Source: JBAYHA01 sp041666425
GTDB taxonomy: Bacteria > Patescibacteriota > Patescibacteriia > UBA11705 > JABHMO01
Length of the DNA: 8,611 bases
Assembly: GCA_041666425.1 (NCBI GenBank)
Contig: JBAYHA010000037.1
Coordinates: 1 to 8,611 of the forward strand
Direction: 5' to 3'
Shown here one piece after another: positions 1 through 6,363 of the stretch. Below the pieces are notes generated by a model. That model saw only the letters and a program-made list of their open reading frames with translations. It did no database searches and was not told the DNA's origin. Each line of letters starts with the position of its first letter. The first letter of the stretch is position 1. The translations under genes were made by a program, and so were the position numbers.

Positions 1-952
1 AAGGTAAATCTTTGGCGCCGTAGAGCGCGTTGCCATCAGATTTTATCAAAACCAAAACATCTAAATTAAATTCACGCAAATCAGCAATAACGGCACCTTC
101 ACTTTTTTTGATTTGCGGAATTTTTTTGCTATTCAAAATTTCTGAAATTAATTTTTTACCGGCGACTTCTTCTTCACTTTCGTAAAACCACAAATCAAAA
201 TCAATATTCAATTTTTGGTAAATTTTTTTAAAATATTCCAAACTGGCGCTTTTGGTTTTTTGCCAAGTTTCAAGAATATTTTTTTCTTCATCACTTAACT
301 CGGCATTATTGAAACTTTTTTCAATTGATTTTTCCAAAATTCGATGCATCAAAGAGACTTCCACGGAAAACTCCGGATTTTTTTCCAATTCAGTTGTCGC
401 TTCGGTATAAATTTTACCAAAAACATCCGTTTTTTCAATTGGCAAAACACCTTGATATTTTTTGAAAAACCACCACAACCATTTGGCCACATGCACGCCG
501 GTATCGCCGATATAATTCACCGCTAAAATATTTTGACCGCAAAATCTTTTGAGATTTACCAAAGCGCTACCGAGAACGGCATTACGCAAATGACCGATAT
601 GAAATTCTTTGTGCGTATTTGGTTGAGAATATTCGATCATCACTTTGCCACTATTTGGCGCAAATTTTACCTGATGATTCAGCACTTCTTTGTTATAATA
701 TTCTGGTTTGAAATAAAAATTAACATAAGGACCAATCGGTTCGGCGCGCAAAATTCTTTTGTCGCTGACTTTGGCACAAATCTCTTTGGCCAACTCAACA
801 GGATTTTTCTTTTGACTTTTGGCCAACTCAAAACAAGGCAAAGCCAAATCACCCATTTCGATTTTTGGCGGAACGGAAAAAATCTTCGGCTCAACATTGT
901 AGCCGTGATCTTTTAATATGGAACTTAATTTAATTTTGATTTTTGAAAACAT
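1..952 (-). CDS. argS: Arginyl-tRNA synthetase, N-terminal 317 codons (cut by the window edge)
   Basis: Class I aminoacyl-tRNA synthetase that attaches arginine to tRNA-Arg in the cytoplasm using ATP. The visible part begins with the Arg-specific N-terminal domain (about residues 1-100, including GDLALPCFELAK and GPYVNFYF). The catalytic core follows, with IEYSQPNTHKEFHIGHLRNA and its HIGH motif at about residues 118-121, then NYIGDTGVHVAKW. The reading frame is open to the left edge, so the rest of the catalytic core and the anticodon-binding domain lie outside. The ATG at 952-950 is chosen because the N-terminal domain starts directly after it; the only nearby upstream ATG, at about 974, meets a stop after four codons. 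The bases before the start (GTAAAAAG) are not a convincing Shine-Dalgarno site. It is the last of the minus-strand synthetase genes here, separated from the upstream small gene by a large palindrome. The identity is firm from the motifs. Confidence 0.95.
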   Translation of the reverse strand, partial: MFSKIKIKLSSILKDHGYNVEPKIFSVPPKIEMGDLALPCFELAKSQKKNPVELAKEICAKVSDKRILRAEPIGPYVNFYFKPEYYNKEVLNHQVKFAPNSGKVMIEYSQPNTHKEFHIGHLRNAVLGSALVNLKRFCGQNILAVNYIGDTGVHVAKWLWWFFKKYQGVLPIEKTDVFGKIYTEATTELEKNPEFSVEVSLMHRILEKSIEKSFNNAELSDEEKNILETWQKTKSASLEYFKKIYQKLNIDFDLWFYESEEEVAGKKLISEILNSKKIPQIKKSEGAVIADLREFNLDVLVLIKSDGNALYGAKDLP

Positions 953-1048
953 CTTTTTACAATAATTTTGTCATAACAAAACTCTCACAAAGAAACAGTC
1001 CGAACCACAGCAAAATTTTTAATTTCGTCTATTAATTAATCTTATTGT

Positions 1049-1154
1049 CGTCACTCCGGACTTGACCGTGCCTCCGCCAATAATGAGATTCCGGACCTGC
1101 CTGCGCGTAGCCGAACTAAGCTTCGGCGGAGGCACGGTCATGTCCTGAATGACG
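1049..1154. repeat. Long palindromic intergenic element
   Basis: Two 30-base arms at 1049-1078 and 1125-1154 are inverted copies of each other, matching at 27 of 30 positions; each arm contains GACCGTGCCTCCGCC or its complement. The 46-base centre holds a smaller hairpin (CCGAA/TTCGG at about 1111-1126) and a partial second copy of the outer arm (TCCGGACCTGCCTGCGCG). The element lies between the small gene ending at 1173 and argS starting at 952. It is much richer in G and C than its flanks, as expected of a mobile or multi-copy palindromic element. As RNA it would fold strongly and could end or protect the upstream transcript, but no T-run follows on the minus strand. Confidence 0.8.
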
Positions 1155-1172
1155 AAAGGCGTGATTGTTGTT

Positions 1173-1610
1173 CTAATATGTATTATCCTTTATCGCTTCA
1201 ACCGGATCTTCGCTGGCCATTGCCAAAAGTTCCTTTGGATCATCGGACAAAAGTTCGAGCGTAGCATCTTCTTCGAGCAACAAAACCTTTATTTCACCAG
1301 GCAATTTTTCCTTAAACGTTTTGGCTTCATCGGAATTACCGACTTTTTCGATCAACAAATCAGGCTTGATTTTACGAATGACATTAACAAATTTTTCTTC
1401 ATCTTTTTTGTCATGAATTTTTGGTTTGGAAAAACCAAACTCTTTGATTTGGTCATCCAATTTTTTCAAAGCCATGAACTTGTTAATGCCGGTCAAAAAT
1501 TCAATTTCCGCACCATTTTCAATCCAATGATTTAATTTTTCTTTTACCCCGACCACGACTTCATGATCAAGGCCGATAATATTTTTTTCCACGAAAATTA
1601 AAATTTTCAT
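1173..1610 (-). CDS. Uncharacterised 145-residue protein, possibly a degenerate HAD-like fold
   Basis: I do not recognise this with confidence. The protein starts MKILIFVEKN, contains GAEIEFLTG at about residues 33-41 and KPDLLIEKV at about 83-91, and ends in an acidic, Leu-rich tail (LLLEEDATLELLSDDPKELLAMASEDP). The order hydrophobic strand, GAEI.(Y/F)LT, then PD.LIE resembles small HAD-like proteins of Patescibacteria that begin KILIFVEGT, but the aspartate nucleophile motif (DxDxT) is absent, so phosphatase activity is doubtful. No signal peptide or membrane segment is visible. The ATG at 1610 is preferred to those at 1643 and 1634, because the upstream residues would be encoded by a repeat element. 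No Shine-Dalgarno site is visible. It lies between tyrS and argS on the same strand, with repeats on both sides, so a shared transcript is uncertain. Confidence 0.6.
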   Translation of the reverse strand: MKILIFVEKNIIGLDHEVVVGVKEKLNHWIENGAEIEFLTGINKFMALKKLDDQIKEFGFSKPKIHDKKDEEKFVNVIRKIKPDLLIEKVGNSDEAKTFKEKLPGEIKVLLLEEDATLELLSDDPKELLAMASEDPVEAIKDNTY

Positions 1611-1629
1611 ATTAATAAAATGATTGTTT

Positions 1630-1669
1630 GTCATTTCGACCAAGCGATAGCGCGTGGAGAAATCTTTTC
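1630..1669. repeat. Imperfect palindromic repeat (GTCATTTCGACCAAGCG type)
   Basis: This is an imperfect palindrome in which ATTTCgaCCA on the left mirrors TGGaGAAAT on the right, around a GC-rich centre (AGCGATAGCGCG). From memory, sequences of the form GTCATTTCGACC...GGAGAAATC are scattered between genes in several bacterial lineages including Patescibacteria; copy number here cannot be checked. It directly abuts the start region of the small gene at 1610 and would add spurious N-terminal codons if an upstream start were chosen. Confidence 0.55.
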
Positions 1670-1684
1670 AAATAATCATCACTA

Positions 1685-1715
1685 ATTCTTGCCGAAGGCA
1701 TCCCTTCGGGATAAT
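1685..1715. repeat. Hairpin repeat downstream of tyrS
   Basis: CCGAAGG (1692-1698) pairs with CCTTCGG (1703-1709) around a four-base loop, flanked by AATT on both sides. It lies about 35 bases after the tyrS stop on the minus strand. There is no T-run after the stem, so it is not a typical intrinsic terminator, though it could still stabilise the 3' end of tyrS mRNA. Its GAAGG/CCTTC makeup resembles the other palindromes in the window. Confidence 0.5.
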
Positions 1716-1743
1716 TCTGCATTCTTAATTCTAAATTATAGAT

Positions 1744-2931
1744 TTATTTTATTTTTACAAAAAATCTTTTGCCTTTTTGGATAACATCTCCGCTGGCAAC
1801 TGTTTTGTTTGGATCGGAGCAAACAATATCATTGATTTTTACTCCGTTTTGTTCAATATTTCTTTTTGCGTCAGCTTTGGAAGAAACCAAACCGCTTTCA
1901 ACCAAAACCTCTACCAAACTCTTGCCGGCCAAAGAGAACTCTTCAATGTTTTGCGGTTTTTCACCTTTGGAAAAAGTGTTAATGAAATTTTCGACTTGTT
2001 TTTTGGCTTCGGATTCACCATGATAAATTTTGACAATACTCTCAGCCAAAAGCAATTTTAAATCGCGTGGATTTTTACCGGCTTCAAGACTTTTTTCAAT
2101 CTCGGAAATTTTTTCGTCTGATTCAAAACTACAAAGTTTGAATCCATTGATAATCATGTCATCGCTCCAAGACATTACTTTGCCGAATTTATCGGAAGCC
2201 GAATCATCAAGGCGAAGCATATTACCTTCGGACTTCCCCATTTTTTTGCCGGAACTGTCAGTCAAAAGTTTTGTGGTCAAAACAAATTTTTCTTTATTTT
2301 TTAAAGATTTTAAAAGTGTTCTGCCGGCTAACATGTTAAAGGTTTGATCATTACCCCCGATTTCACCATCAACATCCATGGCCACAGAATCATACCCTTG
2401 CATTAACGGATACAAAAATTCGTGCAGACCAATTGGTTTGCCTTCATTAATCCGATTTTCGAACATATCTCTTTCCAACATTTGCTGTACTGTAAAATTT
2501 GAAGCCAACTCAACAATTTCTTTGAAATTTAATTTGTCCAACCAATCGGAATTGAATTTTATTTCCGCCGGATTATCACCCGTGAAAGAAATAAGTGCGC
2601 TTGCCTGTTCTTTGTATTTTTCACAGTTAGTTAAAACCTGTTCGCGCGTCAAAGGCTGACGCGTCGCCATTTTGTCAGTCGGATCACCAATCATGGCCGT
2701 AAAACTGCCAATCAACATAATTATTTTGTGGCCAAGTTTTTGGAATTGCGCCAATTTCATGAGCGAAATAGCATGGCCCAGATGCAAACTCGGACCGGTC
2801 GGATCAATTCCCAAATACAAAATCAGTTTTTTGTCGGAATTTAGCAGTTCTTGCAAAAAATCTTTTGACGGATAGACATTTTCCACCCCTCGGTTGATAA
2901 TTTCGGCTATTCGTTCTTTGTTTTTTGGCAT
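1744..2931 (-). CDS. tyrS: Tyrosyl-tRNA synthetase
   Basis: Class I synthetase that activates tyrosine and transfers it to tRNA-Tyr; bacterial enzymes act as homodimers in the cytoplasm. The 395-residue length is usual for the family. The Rossmann core contains LYLGIDPTGPSLHLGH with the HIGH-type motif HLGH at residues 50-53, the binding segment GSFTAMIGDPTDK, and GGNDQTFNMLAGR at about 192-204. The KMSKS loop is KMGKS at 230-234, a variant common in this enzyme. The last 60 residues form an S4 RNA-binding domain (SLVEVLVESGLVSSKADAKR, then GVKINDI and GDVIQKGKRFFVKI), used to bind the long arm of tRNA-Tyr. The ATG at 2931 gives the expected N-terminus (MPKNKERIAEII.RG). No Shine-Dalgarno site is visible. 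It follows valS by 78 bases and appears to have its own promoter. Confidence 0.97.
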   Translation of the reverse strand: MPKNKERIAEIINRGVENVYPSKDFLQELLNSDKKLILYLGIDPTGPSLHLGHAISLMKLAQFQKLGHKIIMLIGSFTAMIGDPTDKMATRQPLTREQVLTNCEKYKEQASALISFTGDNPAEIKFNSDWLDKLNFKEIVELASNFTVQQMLERDMFENRINEGKPIGLHEFLYPLMQGYDSVAMDVDGEIGGNDQTFNMLAGRTLLKSLKNKEKFVLTTKLLTDSSGKKMGKSEGNMLRLDDSASDKFGKVMSWSDDMIINGFKLCSFESDEKISEIEKSLEAGKNPRDLKLLLAESIVKIYHGESEAKKQVENFINTFSKGEKPQNIEEFSLAGKSLVEVLVESGLVSSKADAKRNIEQNGVKINDIVCSDPNKTVASGDVIQKGKRFFVKIK

Positions 2932-2956
2932 AAAGATTATTCAAATTTACAGTATT

Positions 2957-2985
2957 ATTTTATCTTTTTTTTATTTCAAAAGCAA
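2957..2985 (-). promoter_or_regulatory. Candidate tyrS promoter
   Basis: On the minus strand a -35-like TTGCTT (2980-2985) and a -10-like TAAAAT (2957-2962) are separated by 17 bases. The -10 matches 5 of 6 consensus positions and the -35 only 3 of 6. Transcription would start near 2950 and give a leader of about 19 bases. It lies in the valS-tyrS gap. The region is very A/T-rich, so chance matches are likely. Confidence 0.4.
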
Positions 2986-3009
2986 ATTGAGTTGAGTTTT
3001 TTTCAAAAC

Positions 3010-6000
3010 CTACAACCCGGCAATTATCTCTTGCAATTTTTGTTTTTTTTCTTGCGCTTCACGCAATTTTTGTTTTTCACCTTCGACAATCGCCGGCGGA
3101 GCATTTTTGACAAATTCTTCGTTGGTTAATTTTTTTTGCAAAACGGAAATATAATTTTGCAAAGCAGTCAACTCTTTTTGCTGTTTCTGCTTTTCTTCTT
3201 CCAAGTCAAGCAACTGCGCCAATGGCAAGTAAACGGTCAAATCGGCCACGATCGCTTCGGCTGATTGCGGTGGTTTGGAATCGACAAAAGAAACCGCACT
3301 AATTCTGGCCAAAGATTGCAAAGCCGGCAAAATTTCGGCTATGAATTTTGTTTTTTTGGCAAAGCACAAATCGATTTTTTTTACCGGATCAATTTTGTAA
3401 GTAACGCGCAAATTACGAATGGTCGAAACAAGTTCGCGAAATTTTTCATATTCACTTTCCGCTTCATCAGCCAAATATTTTTTGTTCGCTTCGGGCCAAA
3501 ATTCGGTCATTAAAAATTTTTGCGGTTGTAAATTTTCATAAATCGCTTGCGTGACAAAGGGAATGAAAGGTTGCCACATTTTTAATATTTCCACCAAAAT
3601 ATTGTATAAAATATTTTCCTTTTTGTTTTCAACTTTGGCGATTTCCAGATACCAATCGGCCAAATCATCCCACATAAATTCACGCAAAAGTTCTCCTGAC
3701 GCAGAAAAATTGTATTCTTCCATTCCCGCAGTAATTTTTTGTTTGGTTTTTTGCCATTTGGAAATAATCGCTCGATCAAACATGGTCCAATCTTTGCTTT
3801 TGCCCCAATCACCCGCCTGCATTTGCGACAAAATATTTTTTTCCTGCAAGTTGGAAATAATATAACGGGAAATATTCCAGAGTTTATTTACCAAATTACG
3901 AAAACCTTCGATTTTTTCATCATAAAGTCGAATATCATTGCCCGCGGTATTGCCAATAAGCAAGCTCAAACGAACCGCATCCATGCCGTATTTTTCGCCG
4001 GCGATCAACGGATCAATGGCGGTCTCAGGTTTTGATTTACTCATTTTGTCGCCATCTTTGTCACGAATCAAACCATGCAAAAAAACATTTTCAAAAGGAA
4101 TCTGTCCAATATTGTAAGTGGTCATGAGAATCATTCTGGCCACCCAAAAAAACAAAATATCATAACCGGTTTCCATTACCGAAATCGGATGAAAACGTTT
4201 GATATCACTTGAAGAAAAATCTTTGCCATCCCAATCTTTTGGCAACATTGTTGAAAAAGTCCACAAGCCAGAGCTGAACCAAGTGTCGAGAGTATCTTCG
4301 TCCTGACGCCAACCTTTTTCTGAAATCGAAGTTTCGGAAACTTTTATTTCCGTTGATTGCAAAGTAAGTTCAAAATACTTGCCATTATCAGGATATGGTA
4401 ATTTAAAAATCTGTTCATCCGTCAAATCTTTGTTAAAAGAGCTGGCCATGCGAATGGAATCACCATGCGCGACAACCAAAACTTTTTTGTCAGAATAGTT
4501 CTGCAAAATATTTTCACAAGCGCTGTAAATTCTTTTTTTCCAAGAATCAAATGATTCGATATTTTCCGGATTATCATTTTTCCATTTTGGCCAATTACTT
4601 TGGCGAAATTTGATAAATTCATCATTTTTTTTGCCTTCAAAATTACCCACGCCGATTTCACGCAAACGAGGATCTTCGATGATTTCCGAAATTCCCAAGC
4701 TTTCCGCCAAAATTTTCGCCGTTTGTTTTGTCCTCACAAAATCAGAACAAATTATCAAGTCAAACTTTCTTTCTTTTAATTCTTCGGCTGATTTTTTTGC
4801 TTGATTAATTCCCCGCTCAGTTAAAATATTATCTATTTTTGTAATATCGGAATTCAAAGCATCATTAGCATTGCCCACGGCCTGACCATGTCGCAAAAAA
4901 ACCGCCGAAAAACCGTCTTTGTACCAAACCGGAATACGATGACCAAACCAAATTTGGCGCGAAATGCACCAATCATGAAGATTGCTCATCCAATGTTCAT
5001 AAGTTTTGGCAAAACGATCAGGAATTATTTTGATTTCACCATCACGAACAACTTGCAAAGCGACCTCTTTTAACGAAGCGCCATTTTTGAAATATTTATT
5101 GCCTTTTTTGGTAATTTTTTTGTTAACATCAACAAACCATTGATTGGACGGCAATGGTTCAATTACTGTTTTGCAACGATAACAAACTGATAATTTGTTT
5201 TCATAATTTTCTTCTATTCTGTCAATTAAACCCATTTTCTGCATATCCGCAACAATTGCCTCTCTGGCTTCTAATGTAGTCATACCAAAATATTTTCCGC
5301 AATTAGCCATCATTCGACCATTTTCGTCAATAATTTTTTTTATTGGCAAATTATGTCGCAAAGCAATTTCATAGTCAACTGCGCTGTGCGCCGGAGTAAC
5401 TTTGATCGCTCCCGATCCGAAATTTATATCAACAGCATTATCTTCGACCACAATAATTTCAAACTCTCCAAGAACTCCCGGAATCATATATTTCTTGCCA
5501 ATCATGGATTGATAACGTTTGTCCTTTGGATTAACCGCAACCGCAGTATCTCCCAATTTTGTTTCCGGTCTGGTTGTCGCTAAAACAAAAGGTCCATATT
5601 TGAGCCAATATAATTTGCTTTTGGTTTCCTTGTAATCAACTTCATCATCCGCCAAAGTGGATTGACAGCGCGGACACCAATTAACAATTCGATACCCTCG
5701 ATAAACCAAACCGTCATCAAACATGTTTTTGAAAACTTTGCGCACAGCTTTGCTACGCACTTCATCCAAAGTATATGCTTCACGCGACCAATCCAAAGCC
5801 GAACCGATTTTTTTTACTTGATTTTTTATTGTCGATTTGGACTCATTGACATGCTCCTCAACTTTTTTTAAAAATTCCTCACGACCAAGTTCATGCCGAG
5901 TTTTGTTTCCATTTTGTAAAAGTTTTTTTTCGACCACATTTTGTGTGGCAATGGAAGCATGATCCGTTCCCGGAATCCAAACCGTTTCAAAACCCTGCAT

Positions 6001-6213
6001 TTTTTTGTAACGAATCAACAAATCTTCAATCGCCAACATTGACGCATGGCCAAGGTGCAAAGTTCCGGTAACATTTGGCGGAGGCAAAACAATGGAAAAA
6101 TTTTTTTTGCTTTTTGCTTTTTGCGAATCGGGATTAAATAAATCATTCTCAATCCAACTTTTGTAAATCTTATCTTCGTAATCATGAGAATTATAAGCCT
6201 TTGGTATTTCCAT
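3010..6213 (-). CDS. valS: Valyl-tRNA synthetase with an inserted histidine-phosphatase domain
   Basis: Class I synthetase that charges tRNA-Val and edits threonine; 1067 residues from the ATG. Order of parts: HIGH motif HLGH at 53-56; zinc-type cysteine pairs at 180/183 and 344/347; the editing domain between them (LATTRPET at about 211-218, GSGAIKVTPAH at about 266-276); WCISRQIWFGHRIPVWY at about 415-431; an inserted domain at about 435-630; then the core resumes with DTWFSS and KMSKS at 723-727, the helical anticodon domain, and a C-terminal coiled coil rich in K, E and Q that usually clamps the tRNA. The insert carries FLRHGQA, LTERG, SDFVRTKQTA, LREIGVGNFEG and VVAHGDSIR, the full motif set of the histidine-phosphatase superfamily. 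Frame and base composition continue unbroken through it. The ATG at 6213 is preferred to the TTG at 6219. No Shine-Dalgarno site is visible. Confidence 0.97.
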   Translation of the reverse strand: MEIPKAYNSHDYEDKIYKSWIENDLFNPDSQKAKSKKNFSIVLPPPNVTGTLHLGHASMLAIEDLLIRYKKMQGFETVWIPGTDHASIATQNVVEKKLLQNGNKTRHELGREEFLKKVEEHVNESKSTIKNQVKKIGSALDWSREAYTLDEVRSKAVRKVFKNMFDDGLVYRGYRIVNWCPRCQSTLADDEVDYKETKSKLYWLKYGPFVLATTRPETKLGDTAVAVNPKDKRYQSMIGKKYMIPGVLGEFEIIVVEDNAVDINFGSGAIKVTPAHSAVDYEIALRHNLPIKKIIDENGRMMANCGKYFGMTTLEAREAIVADMQKMGLIDRIEENYENKLSVCYRCKTVIEPLPSNQWFVDVNKKITKKGNKYFKNGASLKEVALQVVRDGEIKIIPDRFAKTYEHWMSNLHDWCISRQIWFGHRIPVWYKDGFSAVFLRHGQAVGNANDALNSDITKIDNILTERGINQAKKSAEELKERKFDLIICSDFVRTKQTAKILAESLGISEIIEDPRLREIGVGNFEGKKNDEFIKFRQSNWPKWKNDNPENIESFDSWKKRIYSACENILQNYSDKKVLVVAHGDSIRMASSFNKDLTDEQIFKLPYPDNGKYFELTLQSTEIKVSETSISEKGWRQDEDTLDTWFSSGLWTFSTMLPKDWDGKDFSSSDIKRFHPISVMETGYDILFFWVARMILMTTYNIGQIPFENVFLHGLIRDKDGDKMSKSKPETAIDPLIAGEKYGMDAVRLSLLIGNTAGNDIRLYDEKIEGFRNLVNKLWNISRYIISNLQEKNILSQMQAGDWGKSKDWTMFDRAIISKWQKTKQKITAGMEEYNFSASGELLREFMWDDLADWYLEIAKVENKKENILYNILVEILKMWQPFIPFVTQAIYENLQPQKFLMTEFWPEANKKYLADEAESEYEKFRELVSTIRNLRVTYKIDPVKKIDLCFAKKTKFIAEILPALQSLARISAVSFVDSKPPQSAEAIVADLTVYLPLAQLLDLEEEKQKQQKELTALQNYISVLQKKLTNEEFVKNAPPAIVEGEKQKLREAQEKKQKLQEIIAGL
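4327..4911 (-). other. Histidine-phosphatase (phosphoglycerate-mutase-like) domain inside valS
   Basis: This is the segment coding for the inserted domain, about residues 435-629 of the valS product. The phospho-accepting His is in RHG (residues 441-443, codons 4885-4893). The second catalytic Arg is in SDFVRTKQTA (Arg494, codon 4732-4734). The acid/base Glu is in LREIGVGNFEG (Glu519, codon 4657-4659). The second His is in VVAHGD (His583, codon 4465-4467). The motif order and spacing match a complete fold of about 190 residues, like GpmB, CobC or PhoE, so an active phosphatase is likely. In ordinary ValRS the place between GHR(I/V)PxWY and QDED.(L/F)DTWFSS holds only a few dozen residues. The substrate cannot be read from the sequence. 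Confidence 0.93.
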
Positions 6214-6219
6214 ATGCAA

Positions 6220-6254
6220 ATTATAAATAATAAATCTATATTAAATTTTAGCAA
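6220..6254 (-). promoter_or_regulatory. Candidate valS promoter, possibly near-leaderless
   Basis: Two -10-like hexamers lie just before the valS ATG on the minus strand: a perfect TATAAT at 6220-6225 with no good -35, and TATTAT at 6227-6232 with TTGCTA 16 bases upstream at 6249-6254. Either would start transcription within about 0-8 bases of the ATG at 6213, so valS mRNA may have almost no leader. The region is very A/T-rich, so this is tentative. Confidence 0.35.
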
Positions 6255-6320
6255 AATATTCACCTTTTCGCAAGAAAAAATTTGACAACCGCAAAAAATC
6301 TTGTCTGACATGAAACAACC

Positions 6321-6349
6321 TTGACGAGATACCCACAATAAGCTAAAAT
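6321..6349 (+). promoter_or_regulatory. Promoter of the DHH-like gene
   Basis: TTGACG (6321-6326, 5 of 6 to consensus) and TAAAAT (6344-6349, 5 of 6) are separated by exactly 17 bases. Transcription would begin near 6356, leaving a leader of only about 8 bases before the ATG at 6364. That is too short for a normally placed Shine-Dalgarno site, and none is seen. This is the best protein-gene promoter in the window. Confidence 0.7.
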
Positions 6350-6363
6350 GCAAAATTAAAACT

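Noticed and set aside
344..916. Plus-strand ORFs of 60 and 127 codons within argS
   Set aside because: They lie antisense to argS, which has clear motifs in its own frame; their products are low-complexity and match no family.
1149..1535. Plus-strand ORF of 128 codons opposite the small gene
   Set aside because: It is Phe-rich low-complexity sequence, as expected from the antisense of a Lys/Glu-rich gene, and it starts within the palindromic repeat.
1611..1643. Start of the small gene at 1643
   Set aside because: The extra 11 codons run into the palindromic repeat at 1630-1669; MKILIFVEKN is a natural start.
4327..4911. valS as two genes joined by a frameshift or misassembly
   Set aside because: The frame stays open on both sides of the insert, ValRS motifs resume at exactly the expected place, and base composition does not change. 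Read-level proof is still lacking, but the sequence itself shows no break.
6214..6219. TTG start for valS two codons upstream of the ATG
   Set aside because: The ATG at 6213 gives the expected MEIPKAYN start; the TTG adds only two residues and overlaps the likely transcription start region.
6015..6353. Minus-strand ORF of 112 codons over the valS start
   Set aside because: It overlaps the conserved N-terminal core of valS in another frame and runs across its promoter region.
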